Assembly: GCF_000204055.1 (NCBI RefSeq)
Contig: NW_006768775.1
Location: 1,198,322-1,262,321, forward strand
Reading direction: 5' to 3'
Origin: Melampsora larici-populina 98AG31
Taxonomy: Eukaryota > Basidiomycota > Pucciniomycetes > Pucciniales > Melampsoraceae
DNA: 64,000 nt
The notes below the pieces were generated by a model. That model worked only from the letters and a program-made list of their open reading frames with translations. It made no database searches and was not told where the DNA came from. Shown one piece after another: positions 11,801-24,354 of the stretch. The position numbers and the translations under genes were made by a program. How positions within the stretch are numbered: position 1 is the first letter of the stretch; each line of letters begins with the position of its first letter.

Positions 11801-13710
11801 TGGTTTCTTTGCTTCCTCTACTCTTTCTGTGACTGGACCACCACCACCACCTGCTCCTCCCTCAGCATACAAGAGTGCTTATTCACCTACGGTACCGGAT
11901 TTTCCTGATATTCGACCACCGGCGGCTGCTGCTGTGAATACGAATAATGATAACCCACCACCTAGATCAGCTCTCAAACATCGTACGTCGGGATATCAAA
12001 CAGCAGAAGAAGATCGAAACCATCGAACAAGATCATCTGCTCGACCATCTACTGCCGTAGCAGTGATGAGCACAGCACCTAAATCAGCACCTGCTTCACC
12101 TGCTAGACCAGGTGATGAAACCGATCATCCTCGAAGAAGTACACAAGCCAATGCTCAAAGATCTGAATTAGGATCTAAACCACCTACCAGTCGAGCCGAA
12201 AGAGTGCTCAGTATGATTGAAACTAGTGATCAAGCTCATCATCAATCTACAAGTATTGCTAAACGGTTTGGATCATTCTTGGGAAGATCTTCATCTGTGG
12301 TAGATCCTGATCATGATTATAAACGACATCGGCCTAGAACGTCGATTGGAGGATCTGGACATAAATCGTCGACTAAGACACCCTTGAGTGCTTTACCACA
12401 AGTCACTGAGACTAGAAGGATCGATCCAGATGATGTTCCATTGAGTGCACCGGCTCATGGGAAACCAGTTAGTAGAGCAAGTACGATTGGAGTTCCTGGA
12501 ACTGGAGCCGGAACCACCAAAGAATCAAGTTCTACTGCTGCCAATCGAACTATTCCACATTCAGCTTCAGCTGGATCATCTTGGAGACCTAGGTTGAATT
12601 CATTACATAATCCAACAAGTACCCCAAGTGAAGGAGAAGATCAAGGAACAAGTCTTTCAATGGGAAACGGAGGAGTTGAAGCTCCTAATGCTAATAATTG
12701 TACAACTTTATTGGAAAGTGAAGAAGAAGAAATCACCAATCATCATCGAGAAGTAGAAGTGGAGAATGAGAATGAGAGACCGGAAAGTGGTGGGATGATA
12801 CCTTCTTCTAAGTATCAAGTTGAATTTTCGGGTAGAACGGCTTCACCTAGTCGTGGAGATAAGATAAAACCGATTTATTTAAAAGTTCATTCCCTTCCCA
12901 CTTTTCTCTGATTCAAAAAAAAAAAATGAAAAGCAAAAACTGATGTTGAGAAATGTGTTTTTTTTTTCTTTTTTTTCGTTTGTTTGTTTTTAATAGGGAT
13001 TATTTTCAGTAGCAACTACATCTACCAGAGGACCACAAGTCTTACGAACCGATCTAATTAAAGTTTTGAACCGAATCGGAGTTCAAAATCGTGAAATCAA
13101 AGGTGGATTCGAATGTGCTCATGCTCCTTCGATTGATCTTTCTAGGTTAGGTAAAGGTAGAGATCGAGTAGGTGTTTCGAACGAAAGAGTTTCTTCTTCT
13201 TCTCCACCTCAAGAATCTACCACTGCTGGGGTTGGATCAGCTGGGGGTGGGACAGGTGGGACAGGTGCGATGATTAAGAGAAAGTTGTCCAGAGGATCTT
13301 TTATTGAGAATGGTGGTAGTGATGGTAAGTAAAAAGAAGCTCTCAATCAACATTTCCCTTCAACTTTTTTTTTTCTTTACTGAGATCTTGATTCTTTATT
13401 GTTTTGTGTTTCGTGGTATGGGCAACGATTTATAGCGTTAAGTTTATCAAATCATCAAAAAGGAAACTTTAGTAAGAAGACAAAAGATGATTTGGTAGTT
13501 CGATTTGAAATCTTTATTGTTAAGATGCCTTTGTTACCTGGTATTAATGGCCTACAGTTTAGAAGGATTTCAGGTAATGTTTGGCAGTATCAAACGTTTG
13601 GTTAGTTATTGTTTCTTTTTGAAGATTTGATCAGAAGGTTTTATGAGAGATTGATGAGAGGTTTTGGTTTTTTTTTAGCTAAGAGAATTTTACAGGAATT
13701 GAAGTTGTGA
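8862..13710 (+). CDS. KIN1: KIN1/PAR-1 family serine/threonine protein kinase with KA1 tail
   Basis: Seven exons: 8862-10451, 10547-10703, 10795-11097, 11155-12884, 12997-13324, 13436-13600, 13679-13710; 1434 residues, all junctions in phase. Residues 1 to about 428 are a Ser/Gln/Asn/Glu-rich low-complexity region. The kinase domain starts near 429: glycine loop GAGSMG (437-442), ATP-binding Lys459 in AIKI, HRD with Asp583, DFG with Asp601, then [13 protein letters not shown] family-typical insert lies between AIKIIPR and KEVRTIREA. The long Ser/Pro-rich middle follows, and the C-terminus has the KA1 domain (about 1260-1434), ending in [15 protein letters not shown]. Known KIN1/MARK kinases act at the cell cortex in polarity and exocytosis, with KA1 binding acidic lipids. 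The intron 4 donor GTTCAT is weak, but phase and the GLFSV motif support it. The assignment is firm; the start codon is less so because the N-terminus is not conserved. Confidence 0.93.
9810..9888 (+). repeat. 18-bp tandem repeat coding for Asn/Pro/Ser/Gln hexapeptides
   Basis: About four and a half units of CAAAACAATCCATCTAAT lie inside exon 1 of the kinase gene and encode repeated NNPSNQ-type hexapeptides. Units differ at single bases (AAC, CAT, GAT). A second, acidic period-12 repeat (Glu-Pro/Thr-Glu-Ser) lies at about 9193-9245. Both keep the reading frame and would change protein length by whole residues if copy number varies. Confidence 0.85.
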
Positions 13711-16700
13711 GGTGTTTGGATCAAGATCGGATTTGAATGGTCAAGATCGGATTTGGATGGTCAAAAATCAATGAATGGTCAAAAATCAATGAATGGATTT
13801 AATGGATTTAATGAAGGATGGGGTTTAATGAAGGATTAGGTTTTTGAAAAGAACAAAAGAAGGAAATAGGTACAAGGAAATCTTGGGATCCGTCTTTTTT
13901 CTTTGCTTTTGATGGTTTGTTTGATTAATTAAAACTTGCTTTGATTTGGTTTGGTTTTTTAAATTTCTTAAATTTCAATCTTTTTTCAATCTTTTTTAAT
14001 TTTTTCCAATCTTTTTTAATTTTTTCTAATCTTTCTAATTCCTTTTTTATCATATACAATCTACAATCTCTTTCACTTTTTTTGACTCTTTTTTGCTTCC
14101 TTTTTTAAACTTTCATGAATTTTATACTTTTATATCTTTCTTTTTTTGGTTTGGTTTTGGTTTTATTTTAAAAAAAATAAATTTATGGTTTCGTTTTAGC
14201 TTAGCTTAGTCAATTTTTTTCATTTGAATCTTTATTTGAATCTTTAAATCTTTATTTGAGTCTTTATTTGAATCTTTATTTTGAATCTTCATTTTGAAAC
14301 TTTATTTTGAAACTTTATTTGAAACTTTATTTGAACCTTTATTTATCAATTGAGAAAAAAAAATGGAGAAGTTTTTTTGTTTTTGTTTTGTTTTACTTTA
14401 CTTTTGACTTTGACTTTGGTTTTGACTTTGACTTTGGTTTTGATCACTACTATTACTATTACTATTACTATTACATACTCTTTTGATCTTTATTTTTCAC
14501 ATGATTTGAATCCTTTAAAGTCTTTCTTTTCTTTCCATTTTCTCTTGATTGTTTTATAATTCTTTTTTTTCATTTCTCTTTTGTTTTTGGTGCTTTGTTT
14601 TTTGTGCTTCTTTTGCAATGTGATAGTGTCTTTCTTTTATAGGTCTATAACATATATATACATATATATATGGGTTTTTTTGGTTTTAATGATGAATGAA
14701 TGAAAAACCAATTGATTTTTATTTTGTACTTGATTGATGGTTTAAGAACTTCAAGAGGGTTTTTGGGTTCAGTTTAAATAATTGGTTTATATTTAATTGA
14801 AAATGTTAAGTTTTCATGTATGTGAGTTTTGTTTATAACAATTTGGAAAATTGTGATTTGATTTTTCAAATAAAGAAGTGGTGTGATATTAGCCAAAAGT
14901 TTGTACATTCTTTGCACAGAATACACCCATTCTTTTGTGGTGTTGAAAATTGGTTTCCTACAGTTTACATCTCTGGAGGCTTGCCCTGGTGTTGTATATG
15001 AAAAGAAGGCCAATTGAATCAACTTGTGTGATTGATTCACATACATCTGAGAGCAAAAGATTTGGATCTGCATTAATTTCATTCTAAACACTGAGAATCA
15101 TGATGAGAAATAAATATGAAGGAATCATTGGAATTCTAGTTGATCTGGAATGTCTACAACTTGTACTGACATTTCTAGTGGGTGTTGGTTATTCTTTTCA
15201 AGTAATTTGTGTGAAGATTTGATTTTTTCTTATGGGTTGAGTTTGTTTGCATTGGGACTCTCTCATTTCCAAGTTCTGAATCAAATGGTCTGTTATATAC
15301 ATCCATGTCAATCTTCCTTGAATCTTTTTGAGGAAATTTTAATTTTGAGAAAGTTTCTAGTAGATCTTGGTGAATAATATGACCACTGAATTTTCTTGTT
15401 CCCTTTTTCTGCAATGTTTGAGGTGAACTGAATTGGATCAGTCAATATATTATTTTCACTTGGTGTACTTGAGGCTTGATGATGTTATTCAATAAGGTTA
15501 TAAGGAGATCTCTGAGACGTTTGAAAATCCAAAAAGTCCAGAACTATTAGTAATGGTTTCTTTATCTCAGCATGCAAAGCTTTTAGGGTACCTGTGGACT
15601 TTTTATGAGAGAATGTCTTTTCTTTGATTGAACCAAATACATGATAGGGCAGGGAAACATGCTTCAGAATGGGCTCCTATGATATACATCTTGATGCTTT
15701 TAAGAAAATCTGGTCTAGGGTCTTTGGTTGGATTGATTATTTCAAAAGTTGATGGATTAAGTTTTGTTGAGATTTCTAGAAAGGTGTAGATATTCCAATG
15801 TGGATTGAGATCATCATACAAGTCTGATCCATGAGATTTAGAAAACTTTTGATATCTATCACTAGAATAAGAAGAACCAGCTGGAAAGCCCTGTGAGGTG
15901 ATTCCAGGTTCCAGATGCTGTAGAATCCTTCACCAAGGTGGATATGATCTGGGTATATCCTGAGGTAAGGTATGTGTTGTTTATGGTTTGAAGTAGCTCA
16001 CCTGTATGCTTATTTGCTATCAAATGGTTTGTTAACATAGGGTCTGCTTGATTATTGGTTTATGTGGCTCAAAGACTAGGGGGATCACTAGGAAAATGAT
16101 TAGCTTGCCTATCATGATGAATCTTATGAGATATTGAAAGATCCCAAATGTCTGTCATATCAACCTGGCACAGGTTCTGTCCATGATGAAAGTTTTCAAC
16201 AAAGTTGTTGTTAAACCATATATTTCAGTCTACATACTTAACGGGTTGGGTTTTGATTGGAATTCAGAGTTTGGTGGTACTAACTCTATTATAAAGAATA
16301 GTAATAGTTACCAAAAGAAATTCCATCAAATGATTTTGGATAATTTGGAAGGCATTTGAGATCAAGATTGGTAGAAGATGGGATTAGTCATTATAAAGCT
16401 TTAATGTCTTATCCCTTATCCTGTTTGTATTATTTGATGTTGATTCCTCAACACATGTACTACTACTAGACAATGTGTGTTATAAAAATGTGGTTGTATT
16501 CTATGATCAGTCATGAGACCAGTCTAATATACATATATTGAATGATGGTCTAACACATTTAATTTTCAATGAAACCCACATTCAGTCAAGGTCCAAAGAT
16601 AGCAAAATCCAAAAGAAAGCTTTCTATAGTTACCATTGTCAAAGGCTTTATATATGAATTTCAACCCACACCTTCAAATTGGATGTTCTTGTTCAAAACT

Positions 16701-17867
16701 CAATATTTCAAGCTCCTAAGACCATCTCCAGAATACTGATCAACCTGGTTGCTTTCCATCTATAGATTTTCTAAAAGATCTGATCAGAACTTTGGTTTTC
16801 TTTTCATTTCCTTTGTTTTTTTATTATCAAATCCAAAATTTCCACTCAAAAACAACACCTGGACAATCCATGGACAACTTCAGGTTAATATTTGAGATCT
16901 CAAATTTGCCCTCAAATGTTCAGAATCTTGAGTTTTGAGTCAGATGTTCAGAATCTTGAGTTTTTGAGTCAGGACATTGGATTTGGGCATTTGCAGTATC
17001 CGTCTGAAATTCATAAGCCTTTAACAGTAGCAATCATAGATCTGAAAACTGCTCTATGCAGCCAACAAATTTGCCTTGGATTTTTTAATCTGAGGTATCA
17101 TCAGACTCAAATCCTTGGACAAAATCTTTTCAAGAATTTGATGAGATATTTATTTTGTTGGTGCAAAACAATGCCTTATACAAGCTCTGTCCGAGGATTT
17201 GCCTTCAATGATGCCTCAGATTCTACTGTGGTAGCTATACAAGTAAGGCCTTTTTTGCCTAGGTTCAGGAAATTTGAAGGGAGATGTTGAACTCAAGGAT
17301 ATCAAGATCCCATGCAACAATTATCCAAAAACTGTGAAAAGTTTTCTTTCTTTACTTTAGAAATCAATTTATGTCTAACCTGCCATAAATTGAATGTCAA
17401 ATTGATTAAACCAAGGTTCAAGGAGGATTTGCATTTCAACAACAATGAGAAAGAAAGAATACTTTCAAAGCCTGACAAAAAAGAACTGAGAGAAAAACAG
17501 AGAATATCAATGAGGATAGATTTGGAAAAAGGTTTGTCAGAAAAAATGAATTTACAAAATGGTTAATTTGAGTTTAGAAGACTATATTTGAAATGAATGT
17601 AAGGAGTGTAGATTTAATGCGTTTGGAAGAAAAATTCACAGAGAGAGAAAGAGAAGACCATAACTGAAACAAAGAAATTCGATCAAGATGAATAAAAACA
17701 CAAATCGAATGAAAAGGTGAGGAATAGAAAAATAGACTAGGACAGCTGACTGTGGCTTTCGATAGTAAAACAAATGGACAAATAAGAAGGAAAAACAGTT
17801 GAATTGATGCATTGAGTTGAGATATAAAATTGAGACTCCAAATTACACTGTAAATGTTGGATAAGAC
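13711..17867. other. Gene-poor AT-rich region downstream of the kinase gene
   Basis: 13711-14640 is very T-rich and probably carries the 3' end of the kinase transcript. Simple repeats include an ATTACT run near 14450-14475 and alternating TATATA near 14650-14671. From 14700 to 17867 no open frame shows family motifs or splice-supported continuity; the longest (16892-17290) is not recognised. I see no gene I would support here. Confidence 0.4.
14222..14345 (+). repeat. Degenerate tandem repeat of a TTTGAATCTTTA-like unit
   Basis: About ten imperfect units of 11 to 15 bp, drifting from TTTGAATCTTTA to TTTGAAACTTTA, lie in the T-rich tail after the kinase gene. A related TTGACTTTGAC repeat follows at about 14403-14443. 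Confidence 0.7.
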
Positions 17868-18191
17868 TCAGTAGATAGAAGCATTTGAGCTAGTAGAAGA
17901 TGATAAACTAGATGTTGATGATGTTGTTGTTGATGTTGATGTTGTTGATGCTGATGCTGATCTCTTTCGATGTAAAACAAGGTGAAATCTTGACATGATT
18001 GTCACAGGTTCTTTAAATCCGAAATCATCTCTTTTTAATCGGGTGCCTTTTGCTTTGAGGGATCGACGAGAGGTTAATAGAGTTGGATGAATAGCTTTAG
18101 TATGATCGATTTGAGTGACAGTTCTGCTTTGAATCGAATTCGCTGATGGAGGCAATGTTGCGTTAAGATTCGTGGATTCTGATCGAACCAT
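17868..18191 (-). CDS. Hypothetical Ser/Thr-rich protein or exon
   Basis: A 107-residue frame begins at an ATG at 18191, and the frame stays open upstream to about 18258 without another start. The middle is basic (RRSLKAKGTRLKRDD) and the C-terminal third is almost only Ser, Thr and Ala, encoded by GATGTT-type repeats on the plus strand. No domain is recognised. It may be the last exon of an unseen gene, a decayed gene or chance. No confident upstream exon was found in 18260-19060. Confidence 0.25.
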   Translation of the reverse strand: MVRSESTNLNATLPPSANSIQSRTVTQIDHTKAIHPTLLTSRRSLKAKGTRLKRDDFGFKEPVTIMSRFHLVLHRKRSASASTTSTSTTTSSTSSLSSSTSSNASIY

Positions 18192-19669
18192 CTTGACCGG
18201 ATTTGTGTTGATTAGACGAGGTTTGAGCAGAATGAGATAGTGCCGTTGAAGTGGAGGTGTTCAAGTTTTCGCCAGGTGATTAGATATTTGGATTACAATC
18301 TTCACTTTCTTGATGCGAGAGAACTGATGGGTTGATTTCGACAGACAAACCGTTCTTGTGATCCGTATGTGAATGGTGAGATTGAAATGGTACAATTTTC
18401 TATATGCAGGCCTTTTACAATGTTGGGCCAATCCAGTCCCGAATGCTGAATGGCTGATGAGTCGGAATAAGCAGTTTTTCAAAATGGCTTGCCTCGGAGA
18501 TATGTTCTGTAAAGCTAATCGAGTAATCTATCCCCAGTTGCGAAAAAAGAATAAGCGGTTAGACTGAGGATCCTCTCATGCGTTCTCGGCAATTAGAGAT
18601 AAAAAAGACAATTTCGGATCAAAGGATTGGCTCACAATTCATTCACAAAGATACGTCAGTTACTCAATCTGCTAGTATGCTCACAGCTCATGTGCGCCGA
18701 ACAAAGAAGCACAGCATGATGAATGGACAAAAAAACTGGAAGAGAGGAGAAATTTTGGAGTTGATCGGAGAGTTTGTACAACCTTTCGAAACAAAAGCCA
18801 ATTTTTTCTCTACCATCACTTCTAAAAAGGATCCTCGAGAGATCTCACACCCGACACAGCATCGAGGAAATATTATGTAAAGCCAAGGCTGGCCAAGTGG
18901 AAGTTGAAGAGTCTGGTATGTATAAGTATCACATGATTGTTTTCATGGAAAGACCCTCTTTCTTGCTCCACCAAAACCGCCGAAAAGTTAAGAGAACGTG
19001 ACCTCAATATGTTCAATGTAGGCGGAGCAGGCGGAGCTTTTGCTGAATTCTTCACCAAATAGAATCCTTCACTGGTAGAGTCCTCCCACGGTAGAATTCT
19101 TCACATCCGCCTATAAAGTTTGACTTGGAAGCCTCCGGATAGGTCCATCCGGATCATGTCTTGTTAAAATGCAGACCCAAACATCTACATAGCCCAACCG
19201 CTTGGTCAAGTGTCCTCTCTCTCTCTCTCTGCCTCACCTACTGACGAGTGTGTACAGCAGTCAGCCCACCTCATGTTACGAAACTCACATGGGCTCCACG
19301 CTCAGCGCCGGCTCAGGTATGTACCTCTCTTTAAGCAACTTTCTCAAAAACATAGATGCCTAGGCTAGCAAAACAGAACAACACGACTTTTACACCAGCC
19401 AAAGCACGGATATCACACAGCAATGTAGTCAAGTAGAAAACACATGAATCACCCAGAAATGCTCACACAAGCAACACGGCTACCGCAGAATATATGTACC
19501 CACCAACTCCAGTTCCCCCCAATTCCTGCTTTCCTCAACAGGAGCTTGACCTCATGTGAAATTTGCCCAGGCTAAAAATGCATAATCTTGTTTTCCAAAC
19601 CTTTTATCAATCACCACAAATCCTTTCACCAAGCCTTCATTTTAAAGTTTTGCTTGACATTGCTCTATC
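18192..19669. other. Gene-poor stretch
   Basis: Overlapping short open frames on both strands at 18261-19058 have no recognisable domain. A CT dinucleotide tract lies near 19216-19230. No RNA gene could be supported. Confidence 0.35.
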
Positions 19670-20266
19670 TTGTTTATGGATTTTGGACATATCCTTGGAA
19701 ACTATGATCAGAATCACCCAACAAACACTTGTCAGAATGTGAATAGCATTCAACAACAAGAGGCTGATCTATTTCAGACCTTCAACACAAAAGGTGGCAG
19801 TAGAATAAACAGCATCAAAACCCTGTGTAACTGCTTCACAGCAATCATACCCTACATCAGCCCCCTCTTCTTAACAAAGCTCTCAGATTTTGGCAGGTCA
19901 GGCAGAGAACTTGATCAAAAAAAACGGACACACTATGTACCCCATTGGTGGTGCACTCCCACCCCCCAGTCTACCAGTGGAACAAACTCTGGTGTGTATC
20001 TTACCACTGAAAGCCTTCATTTGATTCCAACCCAGACCTTCCTGTCCCCAAAGCCCTGCCAACCCCCTCAATGCCCGGTCAATCAACAACTTGGTCAGGC
20101 ATCAAGGACAGCAACTGAGATCCTGCAATGTAAAAACCAATTATGCCAAGCACCCAGTAAAAACACACTGGAACTGTCAGGGTGGCTGTCTGATTTACTC
20201 ACAATTGGTCTAGTCAATCAATTGTACTGCACTCCTGACAAGTATTCTGCCGGTTACGGGGAATAG
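19670..20266 (+). CDS. Unassigned 198-codon open reading frame
   Basis: This is the longest uninterrupted frame in the 13.7-24.3 kb region. It encodes a Gln/Asn/Ser/Thr/Pro-rich protein with eight cysteines scattered mainly in the second half and no signal peptide or membrane segment. No family is recognised. A GTATGT donor-like motif directly follows the stop codon (20267), so the frame could also be an exon whose true end is slightly earlier. It may equally be part of a degraded retroelement or a chance frame. Confidence 0.25.
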   Translation: MFMDFGHILGNYDQNHPTNTCQNVNSIQQQEADLFQTFNTKGGSRINSIKTLCNCFTAIIPYISPLFLTKLSDFGRSGRELDQKKRTHYVPHWWCTPTPQSTSGTNSGVYLTTESLHLIPTQTFLSPKPCQPPQCPVNQQLGQASRTATEILQCKNQLCQAPSKNTLELSGWLSDLLTIGLVNQLYCTPDKYSAGYGE

Positions 20267-21705
20267 GTATGTACTTTTCTGTTCATCGACACAGATGAAG
20301 TACGTTAGTAACTGTGTATTTTGAATATATAGGTTCAACAGAGCCAGAATGATCAAAGGGCAGGCACACTGTTAGTTACCAGGTGCAACACTGGACCAAT
20401 TACGCTAAAAAGGCATCAGAGAAGCTGGTAGTGTAACTTTTTTACTCATCTACATCATTGCTGTCTGTTAGATGTGGTGATGTACGCTACCAGATTGTTG
20501 AAGTTGTGTTAACTTGGTCTCACTATGTTTGCAGCATTAGCTGGGTTTGTACATCTGCATTAACAGCCATTGAGGTTTGAAAATAGTTGTTAGCTTGGGT
20601 CAGCATACCCCTGCGCTGACTGAATGACTTCACCTCTTGAAGGTGATGAAGATCCCTGATTTCATACTTTGGGTCCAACTGATAGTGCTGATAGGATATA
20701 TTATGAGATAATCATATATCCTGTCAACCCCAATGTGCAAGTTCAACTTGTGGTTGGTTCACATCTGCCTCACACCTTGAGTTCTCACACCTTTTTGTTC
20801 AAGCTGGTCTGGAAAGACCCCCATTGGTCATACTATTACTTTACCCTCCTCAAAAGATTTCCATTGTTGCTTTGCCATGGTGGCACCCCCGTCTCAGAGG
20901 AGCTCTTCAGGCTAAGCTCCTGGTCCTTCATATAGATCTAGTTGTACAATAACCCCACTCAAAAAAACTCCTTGATTTGCACAGCTCCTGATATCTGTTT
21001 CTCCTTGCCTCTTACATAAGGCACAAAATGTGAGACTTGTCCATGAGAATGGTTGTCTTCAAAAAGGAACCTAGAGCAAGATATCAAAGCTCAATAGGAA
21101 ACCATTCCCCTAACTTGTCCAATACAACCCAGGAAAACCTTGACAAGGCATTTCTTGGCCAAGTGATGACGCAAACAACAAAGACACAAGCCATAGTGTC
21201 ACACCCCAGCAGGTCTCGAAGAGAACCTCTGATATAAGGGAAGGACCTGAGTTCCCCCTCTGTTCATCCCTTTGCTTGTTCCATCTTCCTCTACTTCATA
21301 TTCTCTTGTTTAGGTTCCTCTTGAATCCATTCTCACTTACAATCACATTCTCCTTGATAGCCTTGAAGTTTTAACTACATAGTCCTTTTCCAAATCCACC
21401 CACCTGCCCGTCAGGGGTAGAACTTGTAACATTTTAGCGTACAATACTCTTCTAACCATAGGTATCTACTAGGGGGAGAGGTAAGACCCAAGAGCCTCTC
21501 TTGAAACCTGAGATTCTCTCCCTACACTTTACCTACGGGATGAGAAGAGGTCTCCTTGCCTCCAAAACTAACTCCTCACCGGAAGCTCTCCTCTAGAAAT
21601 AGGAGAGCTTCGAGAGGAGTTTTCTGCCCGTACCCTTAAGATGCCTACATATGAATATTCCTTAACATCCCTTTAAGGGATATTATATATGGCTGAGTAG
21701 CTATA
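20267..21705. other. Gene-free, probably repeat-derived stretch
   Basis: No supported gene. Near 21580-21620, AGCTCTCCT, CTAGAAATAG and AGGAGAGCT form a hairpin-like inverted repeat. TGTAACATTTTAG at about 21426 resembles an LTR start, but no matching end or target duplication was found. Confidence 0.3.
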
Positions 21706-22180
21706 AGACTATGAGAAGAACTTCCTACATCAAAATGTACTTGATTGTGAAAAGTCTTCTTCTTCTTTTGTTGCTAGTAAAAGTAAAAACAGACACCAAA
21801 ATCATGGATCAGAGCCTGAATCTCAAACCAAAGATACTAACAAGAAGAAGACAAATAAACAAAATCCAACTCAAGAAGAAAGTCCAGAAGTTGAACCACC
21901 TGTATGTCTCTTGCTTCAAGTCCATTCTATCATCATCTTGAGAATTCTCATATCTTCTTTTCTTTAACTTTTATGTGCACCTATCAAGAAAGTCTAAAGA
22001 TCCAGAGCAGGTGGATCTCACTTGCAATTCTGACAACAAGGATGATTTAGTGCAAAAGCAAGCCCATCCCACTACCAACCAATCCAATCTTGAGGGGAGA
22101 CATCTCAACCCAAGGCATCTATTGTGGCAGTGTGATGTGCTGGTCACCAGCACATTGGAATTCACCAGACAGACTACTAT
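21706..22180 (+). pseudogene. Coding-like fragment resembling the N-terminal part of a transposon protein
   Basis: From 21706 an open frame with no usable ATG gives a hydrophilic Ser/Lys/Asn/Glu-rich segment (SKSKNRHQNHGSEPE) up to a GTATGT donor-like site at 21901. A second hydrophilic segment (DPEQVDLTCNSDNKDD) follows from about 21993. The composition resembles the low-complexity N-terminal regions of fungal hAT-type proteins, but no zinc finger or transposase motif follows; the frame dissolves after about 22110. This is a weak call based on composition only. Confidence 0.22.
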
Positions 22181-22517
22181 GTGGTTTTGCACCACAGGGT
22201 CCTGGCCGTATTACATCCACTGTTCAAAATTGCTCCGCAGTCTTTTTGCGGCTGGTGCCAGCTGTTTTCTCCTGCCCAATCATCATGCCTGTGCTGCACT
22301 TCATTCCAATTTTATGAATGCAGAGCAGGGGCATTGCCATTTTTGATACACTGTGCTACTTTGCAGCACAAAGCACAGTGAAATCCCCAAAAGTCCAATC
22401 ATCTGTACAGTGCACTCTTGTGGAGAACTGTGCTGCCCTGGCATCAGGGGTTGCTATAGTACCTTTCTTTGTGCTACCTAGTTATAGGTACTGTACCTGT
22501 GGCAGAATTGCTTTAAA

Positions 22518-22900
22518 AAATGCTGAAATTTTGCTCCCAATTTTCATGACAACATTTGCATTTCTGGAAATGCTCACAATGTTTGCAATTGTCAAGAGAG
22601 ATACTCAATTCCTGGTTCATTAAAGAGCTTAACTCAGTCCCCAGTGCTTCCATTCAGGCAATAAGGCTGTCCCTAGCCACACCAAGAATCTATGTGGCTT
22701 TGTAGAAAATAATTCAACTCAACAACAACGGCTTTGTGAGATGATCTGAAGCTTTGAACCATCATCAGGACAATTAGAAAGAGGTTTTGGCTTTCTAATG
22801 AGCCCAAAATTGAGCCCTTTGACCAAGAATTGTAAAATTATGAGCATTTCCAGAAATGCAAATGTTGTCATGAAACTTGGGAGCAAAATTTGAGCATTTG
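22518..22900. repeat. Long inverted repeat with about 75-bp arms
   Basis: The arm at about 22518-22592 and the arm at about 22826-22900 are reverse complements at almost every position. The longest exact core includes CATGACAACATTTGCATTTC on the plus strand of the left arm. They enclose a spacer of about 230 bp. The arms could be ends of a foldback element or two head-to-head repeat copies. No coding sequence is present. Confidence 0.8.
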
Positions 22901-24354
22901 TTCCAGGTGTACATTTGATGATCATGGGGTTTTTTGTTAGTACATTCAACAATACAAACAATACCTAGATTGAACTCTCAACACTGGGAACAACATGCAT
23001 ATTTCTTTGTATTATTAAATCTGGATTCACCCCTCCCATTTATATTATTAAATCTGGATTCACCCCTCCCAAAAAATCTCTATACCCTGTCATGACAGCA
23101 GGGCTTTAGGAAAATTGGGTGACTGAACACCAGGACCTTTTCTCACATTAGTGTTGTGATGGGTAGCATTGAATGATGGGGATTCATTCACTACCTTCCG
23201 CCCATCTATTTATATCTTCTTCTTCCCGCTCTCTTTGATGTAACCCTTTTCAGAAAGCACTCACAAGTGCAATCACCCCTTGTACCTGCCCAATACTATG
23301 TACTTTTCTAAAATCATGTTCCAAAAGCATCAACCACTGAGGGCAACCGTTATTCAAATCTAACCAATCCCCCATCATTACAAAAAGCACCCTTTTCTGC
23401 CACATAAATTGTTCAAATCCGCTAATTGTGAACCAGGTTTTGCTGGCACTGTTGAAACCATTGGGTCTCACCTTTGCTTTTAAAGCATTGACATTATTTG
23501 CTTACTCAACTTTTTGCATTTGTCTTTGTGTGAGATTCTCTCAAATGGTCCTCAAAGAAACCACTAAATGTGCAGTTAAGCTCTTTTCAAACCCACCACT
23601 TTATTTTCCTTTCTCTTCTATGAATTCAATTATATCTATTGAACCTTGTAAAGAGGTTAAACATCAGCTTTTCATTTCTCCCAGTCATCATCTTACCAAA
23701 ACTTATCAAGTGATCATTGTGTGTATTCAAATTCAAGAAAGATACAAGTCTTTAAATTTGAAAAAGTAAAAGCAAAATGCCATTGTTCTGAAACCCCAAA
23801 CCCCATTCCATGAAGTCCCTTATATCAGAGATATTAGGGCCTATACAATCTCTATGTGGTCCTGTTTGGTCTCCTTTTGCTTCAAATCAATCCAATCTGT
23901 TGTTACAAAAAATTGTATCACCAACACACATTGCTTGCGGTCCGTTATCCTCATTTTATAGCTCTCCATTCCTCAAAGCGTAATCTTTGACTGATCAGTT
24001 GTCCTGTTGAGGGACGATTAACTGAGATAAAAAGACAGTTTATTTTCCAGTACCACAGACCCAATATATATCTGTCTCACCCTTTTGACACCCATCTCTT
24101 CAATTATCTTAATACCTCAACGTCAATGGTATGATCAAGCTCAAAACAAAATCCGCTCTGAAACTATTAGATAGCCTTAAGTATTTTTTCCTTCTCATCT
24201 GGAATTTCTTGTCGCGAAGATTTATAGACTAGGCTTCAATTAGTTCTTCACCAGGTAACGCCCACGAAGCGACACAGCTCTCGAAGTCAATTGAATGAGG
24301 TCTGCTTCTGGTGTCCACAAAGCTTCCAACTGAGAATCAAAATCCGAGAGTTAG
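22901..24354. other. Gene-free stretch before the DUF6534-like gene
   Basis: Apart from the short tandem repeat at 23011-23073, no feature is supported. The last 150 bases before 24354 probably hold the 3' untranslated region of the minus-strand gene. Confidence 0.35.
23011..23073 (+). repeat. Two-copy 33-bp tandem repeat
   Basis: A unit beginning ATTATTAAATCTGGATTCAC starts at 23011 and again at 23044, with about 30 identical bases each time. Confidence 0.8.

Noticed and set aside
21426..21680. Solo LTR starting TGTAACATTTTAG
   Set aside because: No matching CA end and no 5-bp duplication could be found.
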